Source: Strigamia acuminata | Taxonomy: Eukaryota; Arthropoda; Chilopoda; Geophilomorpha; Linotaeniidae | DNA length: 64,000 bases | Direction: 5' to 3' | Assembly: GCA_949358305.1 (NCBI GenBank) | Contig: OX442317.1 | Coordinates: 8,436,186 to 8,500,185 of the forward strand | Shown: piece by piece, positions 11,901 through 23,295 of the stretch | Position numbering within the stretch: the stretch's first letter is position 1 | Layout: each line of letters opens with the position of its first letter | Translations under genes and position numbers: made by a program | Notes under the pieces: model-generated | What the model was told of the DNA's origin: nothing | The model's input: the letters and a program-made list of their open reading frames with translations, nothing else | Databases searched by the model: none

Positions 11901-13536
11901 GTCATGTTGCAGTACAATAATAAATACATAAAAACAAGGTTTCTAATTGTGTTTGTTTATTCAAAACAATAAAAAGAAAAATGAATAATTTCATATATTT
12001 TAAAAACCAATTGTTAGTTTCGGGGAAATGACGACACATTAACTTACTTTTGCTTTCAAAATAATTGTCCCTGAACCGAGATTCTCACAATTAACTTTTA
12101 AATATGTCACACACAAACGACTACAAGAGAACAATGCAATTAAAATCACCAGGTTCCATTACAGCAAAGAAAAAAAAATATTTTTATTTAATAAATTAAA
12201 TTTTATTTTATAAAAACAATTTTATTTCCTTTAAACACAAAACTTTGCTATTAAATATTTTTGTTTAGCACATGAATGGCAAATTAGACTTGACCTCAAA
12301 ATGCAAACTAAAAACGCTGCTATCCATTCAAGGTGATTGATATAAAGACCTGAATGCGGAAGAATGAAGGACGAAGAACGCTATGAAATGCAAAAAAGAA
12401 AACCGTTCTTGACATTTATATACTAAACAATTCCAAACAAACTTCCCACACGAACAACACAAAGAAACAACAGAAATATTAGCACAAAATCATTATTATA
12501 TTACAACCACTCCCGATTCATTTACTTATCTTAATACATACGACCATGAACTTTGATAACGGACAAACAAAACGATCTAATTAAAACAAATTTCTGTTCC
12601 AATTGATCCACATCAAGACGATAATTTCCAAAACAAAAATAGATCCAGATTCCCCAAGATTGCGTTGCTAATTATGACAATTTAATAATTTAATTTCTCC
12701 AGGAAGGAAACGAGATATCCATCAAAACTATTATATTTCACACCGCAGTTTCATGTACAAAAATACAAAATACAACACATCAATCCATATCTCAATGCCG
12801 GAAGTAGGTCAATCCAATTTGAGCAATTAAAATCAACAAAACGACAAATTCTATTCCCGAATCAAATCCCCAAGGTCAAGGTTTTTCAAACTACACAAAA
12901 TTCCTCCATTCGCACTCAAAACACATCGTGTGTGGGTTCGATATCAATTAACTCCAGCCGGACCCTTCATTTACATGTAATTTAGCCGCTTGGCCATGGG
13001 CCACCATTCCTCAACGCTGACCCACTTAGCTCATATAGTATATTGTCCTCCAACTTTCACCATTCAAACGTCTCGACACAATATAAAAATTAAAGTGAAA
13101 ACGCCAGTTATGAAAACAGGTTAATCCGTTGTATCCATTTCCGGACATTATGGGACTCATTACGCAACGGGGAAAACATCCAAACAACCTCTTTTCACTG
13201 CCCCTATCTCGGATTTCCATCGAAACACGAAATTTCCTCAACTTTACACGAAAAACCAACACAAACTGCGCAATTCCAAGTTTCCAACGACCACTTATCG
13301 AATTATGGATTAAACGTCAACACATGGTCCATAAAAACTCGACCAAAAATCTCGACCGTTTTGATTGCATCGTTAAGAGAAGTGAGCGAGCGCAGCTGGC
13401 GAGCTGGCGCTTACATTTCTACATTTTAAATTACGTTAATACGCATAAATATCGCGATACTTACCACAGTAACTAGCCCGACAACGATCGACGCCGTAAA
13501 CAAATCGAAACACATGCAGGACTCCAACCACGCCAT
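8961..13536 (-). CDS. Tetraspan membrane protein (Pasiflora/DUF4728-like)
   Basis: Seven minus-strand exons join in phase: 13536-13465, 11738-11684, 11396-11308, 11101-11006, 9904-9818, 9751-9576 and 9522-8961, giving 378 residues. The protein starts MAWLESCMCFDL and has four hydrophobic segments at about residues 14-36, 44-68, 75-97 and 102-120. A long hydrophilic Ser/Asn/Pro-rich C-terminal tail follows, with repeated Tyr-containing motifs (DYLTRPPPSR, FDYLNRPG). Four spans, a short N-terminus and a WLESCMCFDL-type opening resemble the insect tetraspan family that includes the Drosophila septate-junction Pasiflora proteins. That is an inference from layout, not a close match. The 1.7 kb first intron may hold regulatory DNA. 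The gene structure is well supported; the function is tentative. Confidence 0.72.
10120..10665. repeat. Composite minisatellite in tetraspan-gene intron
   Basis: Two tandem arrays adjoin. At about 10130-10300 there are about eight copies of a 21-base unit, TTTTTAGATGCAAAAATGCTG. At about 10300-10520 there are about eleven copies of a 20-base unit, CAGTTTTTACATATAAAATC. A mixed section to 10665 alternates both. It lies in the intron between the exons at 11006 and 9904. The ORFs across it on both strands are repeat artefacts. Confidence 0.93.
11755..11870. repeat. Short A/T-rich tandem repeat
   Basis: About seven copies of a 16-17 base unit, AAAATTTGAAAAATAA, in the first intron of the minus-strand tetraspan gene. 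Confidence 0.85.
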
Positions 13537-14493
13537 CGCGATGGGTGGGAGACGTTTACTCTCGCGGTAACGAGTGCTATTAACCAGTTGTTCTTAGTTG
13601 ACATTCTCCGCCAACGGTTCGTTTCAACATTTACAACTCTTATCCAAAGTTCCTCGAGTGGAGTTCGGACCCAGCAGTGTGTTCACGTCTCAGGTGAGTT
13701 GGCCAGTAAAAGGTAGAAGAAAAAAAATGCCTCGTGGAGTGTTGGGTGGGTCCACGAGTGGAGTTTTTCCGGGGGAGAAAGGTTGTTTACGTGTGTGACA
13801 CCTGTGCGCTTGGATTTCGATTGATGGTATCGAATGTTGTGTAGCTCGTCGGGTCGGTTGTTTTTGGAGTGGGAGAAGTTCGTGGTGGGTTGATTGACTC
13901 GGTTTGGTTCACTCTAATTGCTGTGGATTTGTGAGTGGACTTTGAGCGGTTTCGAATGTGCAAACACCCTTTGAAGAGAGTGAATTAGACCCGTTTTTGC
14001 TGGATCGTGGCAGTGTGGAGTTTGTAATTTGAAATTAAGATACGGAAAACTATTTTTAACTCCAAAATGAGGTTTAAATTGATAATTGTTTGCGTTTAAG
14101 ATCAATTTGTGGTGTCTGGGCGCTCGAATTTGTACTTAAAATAAAAGAAAACTGTTTTTATTTTACATTAAAATCAATTAATAGTTATAATTATTTTTTT
14201 TAAATTAATTAATTTTAAAATTTAGTTGCGTCGAAACTAACTAGATGGCAGCACCGGCCCGCATCGCCATCGCGCGGCAGCAAACCGAATGAATAAATCT
14301 TTTGAATAAAAACAATGATCATGCACATTACATTCCCTTGTATTTTTATGTTAGATTTAACACTTTTTTCAGGCGATTCCGAGCCTGAAATAATCCACAT
14401 CTTTTGACTTTAAACCGTAAGAAAAATTTCTAGCTATGTGATGACATTTACTTCCATTTAGATCAGCAAACTCCCGATTAAAGATCTTCCAAA
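13537..14493. other. Divergent intergenic region
   Basis: Lies between the divergent tetraspan gene and the Cys/Pro-rich gene, so both promoters should be here. The first 400 bases are less AT-rich and may contain 5' untranslated sequence. No long ORF with coding character and no clear TATA box was seen. Confidence 0.45.
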
Positions 14494-16545
14494 ATGAGCG
14501 ACGAAGAGGTAGACGAGAATTCGAGCACAAAAACGCTCGGAATTCCATTTTTTAATCCTTTTTCCATCCCTTTTTAATCCCCCCGCTCCGTAGATCGACG
14601 AAATCGAATCCAGGAAAGGTCCATCAAAATGTTTCGGGTTAGGAAAACGCGCGTCACTCGTTCGTTTCGGCGGTCTCTGCAAACCGGTCGGCACGACTCG
14701 ACCGACGGCTCTCGCCAACTGCCTGTGCACGATGCAGAAAGAAATGGCGGCCAAGGCGCCACGGGACGAGGGTCTGGCCCAGAACATGCGGGACGACCGT
14801 GGGCCGGATAATTTTCCGCCACAAGGCGGCACTTTGTCGAAAACGTGCGGCGTGAAAGCCCAATTCATGGGCGAAATTATTATAAAGAAAGATATTCCTC
14901 CACGGCCCCCGCAATGTCAGGGCAAGACGTTGTGCCAATTAAATTATCCGGATTTCGGGCCCGTGCCTGCGTTCGAGGAGCCCGTCAAGACGACCTGCCA
15001 TTGTCCGGGACCTATTAAACACCACACGGCACCGAAGTGTCAAGTGCCGTTGTTTCCAATCCAGCCGGAGATAAGTGAATCGTGCAGACGAATTTTACGA
15101 TCGAGAGGTCCGGATTCTTCCCGGCATCACTCGTTGTGTCCGTGCATGTGTCCGCCCGAAGAGGAGCCCTGCGAGAGTGAAGTAAGATCAATACGAAAAC
15201 ACAATTTATACTTTAAACACGTTTGAATTCGGATTTATTAACGTTTTAAGCGCATTTAATTCTTATTTTAAACATGTTAAGTGCGTTTTTTCTCGTTTTA
15301 CACATGTTTAACGCGTTTTTTTCTCGTTTTACACACGTTCAACGTGTTTTTTTCTCGTTTACACACGTTCAACGCGTTTTTTCTCGTTTTAAACGCGTTT
15401 TTTCTCGTTTTAAACGCGTTTTTTCTCGTTTTAAACGCATTTAACTCGTTTTATTCTCCCTTTTAAACATGTTTAAAAAACGTTTAACGCGTTTTCTCGT
15501 TTTACACACGTTTAACGTGTTTTATTACTAACAGTAAACGCGTTTTATTGGCATTTTAAACACATTCAACGTGTTTTACTATGATTTTATACACTTTTAA
15601 CGCGTTTTTTCTCGTTTTAAACGCATTAAACGCCATTAAACTCGTTTTATTCTTCCTTTTAAACGCATTAAACGCCATTAAACTCGTTTTATTCTTCCTT
15701 TTAAACATGTTAAAGCGTTTTTTCTCGTTTTGCACACGTTTAACGTGTTTTATTAACGTTTCAAGTACATTAAACGCGTTTTATTGGCATTTTAAACACA
15801 TCCAACGCGTTTTACTATAATTTTATACATGTTAAACGCGTTTTACAATTATTTTATACACGTTAAACGCGTTTAATTATCATTTTAAACACGTTAAAAA
15901 CGCGTTTTATTATTATTTTAAACACATAAATTTCATGTTATTATTGTTTTAAACACATGAAATGTATGTTATTGCCGTTTTAAACATATTAAACACATTC
16001 TGAATTATTTTAAACACATTAAACACATTCTGAATCATTTTAAACACATTAAACACATTCAGAATCATTTTAAACACATTAAACACATTCTGAATAAATT
16101 TAAACACATTAAACACATTCTGAATCATTTCAAAGCGCGTTGATTACCTTTTTAAACCCTTTAAACTTTTCAGGCCGAAGAGGATGAAGAATACGATCCT
16201 TATTGTCCTCATGGATTCGGCAGTCGCACGACGTGTTACACCTATCGCTATATAAACCCATACTCTCCCGAGGCCTATCCACGAAGCGGGGTTTACGGCC
16301 CGCCCGACATCGGCAGCTTGCCGGAGCGTCAAGAGTTTCCCCCGAGATGTCCCGGCGCGTGGGAAGGACCTCCGTACCAGGAAGACATCCTCACGTCCCC
16401 GACGTGGGCCCGCCAGTTGCAAGCGATGGAGGAAACGCCCGTGCTACGCCGGCCCTGCCATGCGCCCGCGTTTAACCCGACGACCGACGATCAGCGGCTC
16501 AACACTCCGCGCTACAACTTCAGCCAGGGAAATTCTTGTGCGTAA
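14494..16545 (+). CDS. Unrecognised Cys/Pro-rich protein
   Basis: Three exons (14494-14508, 14594-15181, 16174-16545) join in phase into 324 residues. The start MSDEE is encoded by a five-codon exon. The protein is rich in Cys and Pro, with many short motifs such as TTCHCPGPIKHH, CPCMCPPEEEPC, YCPHGFGSRTTC and RCPGAWEGPPYQED. It has an acidic run (EAEEDEEYD) across the second junction and no signal peptide or membrane segment. I cannot name a family. The composition resembles poorly described insect structural or sperm-associated proteins, but this is a guess. The 1 kb second intron is almost entirely an ACGCGTTTT-type tandem repeat. Phase agreement and clean stops make it a credible gene. 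Confidence 0.7.
15230..16140. repeat. Degenerate 30-base tandem repeat filling an intron
   Basis: About 30 diverged copies of a unit like TTTTAAACACATTAAACGCG followed by a pyrimidine stretch. The last five copies (16010-16135) are a regular 30-mer ending ACACATTCTGAATCA. Many copies contain the palindromes AAACGCGTTT or ACGCGT. It occupies nearly all of the intron 15182-16173. Confidence 0.9.
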
Positions 16546-17363
16546 TTTTATTATTATAAGCAAAATTTTTATGAAAAAAAAAAAAAAAAAAAAAAAAACG
16601 AAATGAAAAAAAACAAATTTATTGAAAAATTGTAAATAATAACTGGGGTGAATGAAACAATGTAATAAAAACATTGAAATATTGTTTTCCAAAGGCGTTA
16701 TTTGTGCTTTGAATGAGGTCGTTTGGAGAGAAAACGGACTTGACACGTGTAAATAAATTTGTAGTTTTCGGATTTAGGCGAACCTATTTTAAAGATTCTT
16801 TTGCAGTGAATAAAAGAGGAGCATCGAGCATTAGCGGCGTGCCATTCATCAGGGGCGTCCACCTGTCGCTCCCACGCACGCGAAGTTATCCCGCGAACGA
16901 ATTTTGTTGCTCGGTTGCTGACGCGCGTTTGTGTGCACGCAGAACGCCCACTTTCTGAGGGATGCTCCAGCATTTTTTTGCTTTTACTCGCGTGACAATA
17001 TAAATGAGTGCTCCACTCTCAAAATGCACGCTGATAGGTTTCATACTGATTTAAAGCATCTCGTTCACTTTTGCGCGAATTCGCGTGACGAGGAGAGCGC
17101 TTGCGTTCTCCGATCCACGCAAATTGCAACGCGCGCTGTCTTAACTCGAAATTAAATGTCAATATAATTTTTCTTGGTGGAAGGATGCTGGGGGGATGCT
17201 GGGGGGATGGCGTGTCACGTTGAGATGAACAGTTTTCAGCACGTGATTGTAGGAATAGGTCGAAACAAGTGTTTGGTGGATGTGAGAAAAAAATGTAATG
17301 GAATGTCAAGATTTTGCTTCTTCATCTGTTTGTATTCGTGGAAAAAATGTTTAATGAGATTTA

Positions 17364-17396
<33 letters not shown>

Positions 17397-19098
17397 AGAT
17401 TTTTAAATAAATTACTCTGCGGTTGGAGAAATGCAACCCCTTGAGCTTCCCTGCGGATCACCCGTAGGAATAGCATTGGATATATTGTTGATTTTTCTTT
17501 ATAAAAAAAATTAATTATTCGTGATATATATATATAATAAAAATAAATTGTTTCTATACATTTTTTTAAAAAATTATTTAACTAAAAAAAAAAATATTAA
17601 TATAAAATAATTGAGTTTTTCGTATTTTCTATTCCGTATTTGCTATTTTCTATTTTTATTTACACACTCCAACTATTATAAATCATTTGACTTCAAACCC
17701 CACGATTGGTCGACACAAAATGACGTTGAATCGCTTTCCCGACCCAGTGGGTGTGGCCTGGTTTGGATGATTAGGTGGAACCGTGAGTGTTCCAAAAAGA
17801 AATTCAAAAATTCCTCAATATAAAAAAAAAATTATTTTTGTGACAAAATAATATTCAAAATATAAAAATTATTAACAACAAATCATTTTTCAGTTGTGTT
17901 TAATTTAATTCTCTACCAAAAATAAGAAATAAAAAAAGTGTATCAGGTTGTGCGAGATGAGTCGATATTTATGAGGAAATATGTGAGTAATTTGTGGTCA
18001 AAAGTAGACACAGGTACACCTGAATCTCGGAGGGGATGTATAATTCGATCGTGTAGCAGGTGTGCAATTCTCAGCCTGTCATTGGCTGCCCATCAATGGA
18101 GCGCGCTGACGGATCATGAGGAGGGCGGTCTCGGGACCCGTTATCAACCGAGAGACACCTCGAGAGACTCTTCAACATCCATTTTGCTCACAACGGATAT
18201 AGATTGGGTGCTTAGAAACGAGAAATAACACTCGCAGCTTCCATCATCGTTCTAACTACATCTTTTTAAAATGGCCGCATTAACTGCAACCAAAACAAAA
18301 CAATAAAATCAAATAAATGCAAACGTTTTACATTAATATTGATGGATAAATTGTAAAATATAAATAATTGCATGTTTTTGTTGTGTTTTGAATAAATTTG
18401 TGTTTTTATTTGTGGAAAAAATGAAAAATAAAAAAAATTTGGGGATAATTTTATTTTTTTGTGTCATTTTTCGATGCTGTATTTACTGGCAATTGTGAGT
18501 GAGAACGTTTTGTTACGTGCACCTGTGCACGTTGGGTAAAAAAAAGAAGTACTTTAATGGTGGCCTGAACACAGTAAAGGGTCCTTTTATCCGTAATCTA
18601 AGTGGCTTCGATCAAACATTTTTACAGGTGGATGATGGAGCGATTTTCTCTTTCGCTCTCTCTCTTTCTTTCTTTTTCATATCACTAAATCCACTGGCGA
18701 ATGGTGCTATTGGATGTGGAAAAAAAGAAGAATGCGCATGCGCACACTATTTTAGTTATATTAAAAATCTCGTTTGCTTCGTAATAAAAATATGTTGCGC
18801 ATCAAAATAAATCTTTTAAAAACCCAAAAATTATCAACTAAATAAATAAATCGAAAAAAAAAATGAGAAATTTAAAATAATTCTAAAAAAAAATTTTTGT
18901 TAAAAAAATTTTTTTTTTAAATTAAAAAATATAAAAATAAAATATTTTACAGTATAAAATTAAACAGTAGACCTAATATATCCATTTTTTAAACCTTACA
19001 TTGAGAATTGCGGGGATCGTTTTGAAGTTGCTTGATGTGGGTAGAGAATAACAGGTGAGTCTTTGCAGAGGGCGCGCGCACATAGCAATTGGGTGTTA
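16546..19098. other. Gene-poor interval with simple repeats
   Basis: Holds a poly(A) run at about 16577-16598, A/T runs at 17360-17396 and a TA repeat near 17525. There are two less AT-rich patches, 16840-17130 and 18000-18230, with short ORFs that lack coding character. Lying upstream of a homeobox gene, these patches are candidates for regulatory DNA. No gene is supported. Confidence 0.45.
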
Positions 19099-19236
19099 AT
19101 GGGCCAGGTGGGCGTCTCGCCGCACACCACCATCGATTCTGGTACCGTTTGCAAGCCGAAACAAATGTGCCATCTTTGCAAACTGCACCTGAAAAAATCA
19201 AACTCCCGCCGCGCCGCACACGACTCCAAACGATGA
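19099..19236 (+). other. Upstream ORF overlapping the homeobox start codon
   Basis: A 45-codon ATG-initiated frame whose stop TGA overlaps the main ATG as ATGA (19233-19236). If the transcript starts upstream of 19099, this would reduce main-ORF translation or require reinitiation. The peptide contains CKPKQMCHLCKLH but shows no known family. Whether it is transcribed is unknown. Confidence 0.35.
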
Positions 19237-21512
19237 GCGAAGCCGACTCGGCCGCCGCGCCGGAAATCACCGCTTCTTCCCCCGTCACATGCGTGCAGCC
19301 GCCGCCGCGCTTTTCCATCGCTCATCTGCTCTCGACCGACGACAAAGACATTGCGACGAACGCACACGCGGCATCGCAACAAACACCGCTATGTGTAAGA
19401 CCGACTCCGGTGTCTTGCCATCCGTTTTACCATCCCCATTTAGCCGCAATGGGCATGGACACAGTGCCCAATGCAAATTTCGACGTCGCTTACCAAGCTA
19501 CTCATCATCAACAATCCACGCCTTCCTATTCAATAACTAACACTCCGCCTGCTTTGCTCTATAACAGTTGGCTGGGCAGGTCGCAATTTTTAAATCTACA
19601 AGGTAAGTCATTTTAATTAACGTTTTATCAAATTACTATACATTTTTTTAAATCACATTTTATCAAATTCTGACGTTTTTAAATCATTATTTTCACATTT
19701 TAACGTTTTTTTCTCATTTTTTTCATATTTAAACGCTTTTTTCTCATTTTTTTTTCACTTTTAACTGTTTTAATGCCTTTAAAATAACATTTTCTACATT
19801 TTATTACCACTCTAAATTACTTTAACAGGTATAAAACCCAAAGGTGTTAAATTTGGCAAATAAACATGATAAAATGGGTAGAAAACTTTCATGTTTTTCT
19901 TCCCTTTTTTATGGCCATTTTTCCAATCTTTAATCAAGCTTGAAAACATTGTCGCTACAAACTGTTACTCATGTCAACAACTTGTGGGCATTTTTTCGCT
20001 TTTTTTTCGCTTTGGGGACACCGAATATTAGTCACCTTTAACCTGGCTCCCCATCCCTTAGGCCTTTCACACTTTGATGTCTTTATTCTGGAGAATTTCG
20101 CACCGCGTTGATAATTATGGAGGGAGAACTTCCCTCATAAAACGGGCAAACATTCTCACTTTAGGGACTAAAACTCATCGTCATTTGCAAACTCGTGCTA
20201 ATTGGGGCCAACCAGCGACCTCCCAAGACGTCAAAGACATTTTTCCCTTAAAATATTATTATTAATTTTGTATAAATAAACCGGAAATCGATTATTTATG
20301 GGCGCGAATAGGGGAAATCCATTGAAACTTTGACTCTGGAACAAATTCAGAAATCGGCTGAGGGCGGGTCACATGTGTTGGGGTATCGCCCCTTGACCGC
20401 ACTCCAGTTGCCTTGACCAATTGGCTGCACAAAGAAACTGGTACAGATCAATAGGGTTTCACATTAAACATCTATTTTATTTGTTTGTTGGCTGTCATCG
20501 AGAACAACTCGCTGTTTTGTTTCATTAACGATGACCTTTTGTGAGCCGCGCAATTAACGACTCCAAATTTCGCTCGTTTATTTTTGCGCCACCACGAATT
20601 AAATGATCCTTGAGAAATCCAAAGTGTGCTCAGATTCAATACGGTTTATTTATAATTCCGAAAATTGAATCCGTTAATTAATTTATTCTGTTTATTATTG
20701 GGTACAGCGCCGAAACCGGTCGGTCGGAGAGCGAGAAAACCTGGAATCGACAGAAAGCCGAGACAAGCGTACAGCACGAAGCAACTTGAACGACTGGAGA
20801 CGGAATTTAAAGTATAATAAGCACATCTCCGAGTATTCAAATAAAATCAATAAATGTGATTTATTTCGTTTGCAGCTTGATAAATACCTGAGTGTTAGCA
20901 AGCGGATGGAGTTGTCGCAAGTTCTTAATTTGACCGAAGTGCAAATTAAAACCTGGTTTCAAAATAGGAGGTAATTTGATTTTTAGGGAATTTATCTTGC
21001 TTTTTGTGAGTTTGGTTGCGCGGCAATTTGTTTTATGAGGAATTGTGGAGATAAAACGCATAAATGAAATTGTGTACTCCGCATTTGGCAGTTTTTCAGG
21101 AAAAGGATTATTGATCAAACATTTGTCCACTTGCAAATTGACCATTTGTATTTTATTCCTGCAAATCTGGACATATTAAACCAATAAAATTGAAAAAGAT
21201 TATTGCCGCCATCAATTCACACGGCATTTTGTTGATTTTTGTTGAATATTTTGCAGAACAAAGTGGAAAAAACAAATCAGTGCTCGGATGAAGATGGCCC
21301 AGCGTCAAGGATTGTGGGGATCTCCATATTTAAGCACGAATTCTGCTTATCATCCATTCCTCACTTCTTATTATCAGCAGTTGGGGCCGTTTGGTTTCAT
21401 GGGTGGATTGAGGACATCATCTTCTGCAATTATTCACACTCCACTTGAACCTGACTCCACATCACATCACCAATCGTCATCCAAAGTGAATACTCCTTCA
21501 CCAACATCATAA
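19233..21512 (+). CDS. ANTP-class (NK-like) homeobox protein, probably lms/Nedx type
   Basis: Nuclear DNA-binding transcription factor. Four exons (19233-19602, 20708-20811, 20876-20970, 21257-21512) give 274 residues. Near residue 30 is FSIAHLLS, an Eh1-type Groucho-binding motif, implying repressor activity. The homeodomain begins RKPRQAYSTKQLERLETEFK and continues LDKYLSVSKRMELSQ, then TEVQIKTWFQNRR|TKWKKQ, with Gln at recognition-helix position 50. Two introns interrupt the homeodomain, after EFK and within NRR. A linker rich in Arg precedes it (VGRRARKPG). The sequence fits my memory of the lateral muscles scarcer/Nedx group better than BarH, Msx or Tlx, but this needs a tree. The start is the first ATG giving the Eh1 frame. 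Confidence 0.85.
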
Positions 21513-21921
21513 GAAAGCTTTAGAGTTGTGTTTTACTTTGTTTTTATTATTTATTGTTATTGCAAGAAGGAATTTACTTTAAAAATTGATCTAGAAAATG
21601 GTATTATGATCTGACACTGACACAAAATAATATTAAATAGAGAAATGTTCTAGAAGCAACTGCCGCTTGTAAGAAAAATGTACAAATGTTGCGAAAATCA
21701 ATAAATACGACATTCTTTTATTGCTTTGATAATGTTGTCTAAAAATTTAAAATTATGGATTTCAATTAATTTTAATTTTTGATAATAGATGGCTTCATGT
21801 TTCTCAAGCGAATCACATCAGAGCGTAAAGAAATATCCAAACTATGTACATAGTGGATATTTATCTACGTCACGTTGATTTTTGGCATTGAGGTGCGCGG
21901 TTGAACAAAACACTGCGAAAA
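21513..21921. other. 3' UTR of homeobox gene and short spacer
   Basis: An AATAAA at about 21700 is a good polyadenylation signal for the homeobox gene. The rest is the presumed promoter of the Bax-like gene; no element was recognised. Confidence 0.5.
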
Positions 21922-22732
21922 ATGGCGGAGCTGCAATCTGAAAGAGAGATTAATTTACAGGCGGAAAATTTAACCGATGAAATCGCGATCACAGGGCGCC
22001 AGCTCTACTCTTCATTTCTGGAGGACGAAATTGTCCACGAAGGACTTACAATACCGAATGACGTAGCTAGTGGTGACCACTGGTTCGTCCACGAATCCAC
22101 GATTAAAAACCGAGAGCAACTGAAATTCATTTAATTTCTTTCCAGTCGAGAAGAACTATTTAGGAATCCACAAATAAGCAGATTAGGGAAAGATTTACGG
22201 GTATTAGCCGACCAGTTCGCTCAATCTCGTGAACGACGCCAAGTTCGACAGAAAGCGCTCCAAGTAATGCCAAAAATCCGTGAAATTCGTGTTCGAAAAA
22301 TCGAATTTTTTGATTAATTTATTAATTTATTTCCAGGTCGATTTTGAGTCGGTGACGAAGGATAACTTCTTTAGATTAATGGAAGAGTTGTTCGAGGGCG
22401 GCGTGTCTCGTTCACGAATAGTCGTATTATTTTTTTTCTGTTCCGATGTGGCGATCCACGCGTTGAGGAATAACGTTGTGGATGCGTTTCGGAAGTTAGT
22501 CACGTGGGCGCTGACGTTTATTACAGAGAGGATCTGTAAATGGGTGGAAAAGCACGGAGGCTGGGTGAGGAAGATACATTTTGTTGTTGTTGATATTTTT
22601 GTAATTTTAATTTAATTTCAGGGGACTGTGTTGTCGCAATCGTTTAATTTCGTTTTTAAGTGCAGCGTGGTTGTGATTGGAGTTGCCATTGTAGTGACTG
22701 CGGGTTTGCTACTTGTCAGAAAGAAAATGTGA
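21922..22732 (+). CDS. Bcl-2 family protein, Bax/Bak-like effector
   Basis: Predicted regulator or effector of mitochondrial outer-membrane permeabilisation. Exons 21922-22082, 22146-22263, 22337-22564 and 22622-22732 give 205 residues, the normal family size. A BH3-like helix is ISRLGKDLRVLADQF. BH1 is EELFEGGVSRSRIVVLFFF, BH2 is ERICKWVEKHGGW, and the C-terminus is a hydrophobic tail anchor (VVVIGVAIVVTAGLLLV) ending RKKM. Spacing and the WALTFITERI segment resemble vertebrate Bax more than Bok. The first donor is weak (gttcgt after 22082): it is the only GT that keeps the BH3 frame, so that junction is the uncertain part. Pro- or anti-apoptotic activity cannot be read from sequence. Confidence 0.82.
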
Positions 22733-23295
22733 TGTTTTGTATGATTTTTTGATACTTTTGTACTGCATATTTAAATTAAATATCCAGTGTTTTGGATAAT
22801 AATTATGATTTATATGTGGTGTCGATTGAATTGTTTGCACCACCTGGTTCGAGGTGACAAGAAAATGACAGAAAATTGATATTTTTCCTTATTTATTTGC
22901 ACAAATTTATAAATAAAACAACGTGGAAGGTAAATAGTGGTTTATAAAAACAAAAATAATACATAAATAAAATTGAAAAAACTGTCCAAACAACTCAGAT
23001 ATTGATTGTGTGGCGACATGGGGGTCTTTTCGTGCGAAATAACCTCATTTTCGGTTGAAAAAACCTGAATTTTCGGACGAAATGACGCTTCTTATTTGTC
23101 AAAAAGGAAATGTGATATTTTATGTGATTTTTTGATACTTTTGTACTTGCTATTTCGATTAAAAATGCAAAGTTTTGTACATTAATCATGACTATACAGT
23201 ATCGATTTTGGCACTTGAGTCAAGGACTCAAAGAATCATGAACAAAATGACATAAATTGATAATCTTTCCTTATTATTTGTGAGTTGTGATTGTG
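22705..23295 (+). repeat. Tandem duplication of Bax-like 3' end
   Basis: About 22710-22910 (last codons plus 3' UTR) recurs diverged at about 23085-23290. Both copies share AAATGTGATRTTTT, GATTTTTTGATACTTTTGTA, AAATGACA and TTCCTTATT blocks in the same order. The second copy includes the Lys-Met-stop equivalent but no upstream coding exons. It is a partial duplicate, not a gene. Confidence 0.72.

Noticed and set aside
14458-14938. Minus-strand ORFs opposite the Cys/Pro-rich gene
   Set aside because: Shadows of the plus-strand exon, which has consistent splice phases.
16577-16600. Poly(A) run as evidence of a processed pseudogene
   Set aside because: The preceding gene has introns and its own stop; no target duplication. 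A simple repeat is more likely.
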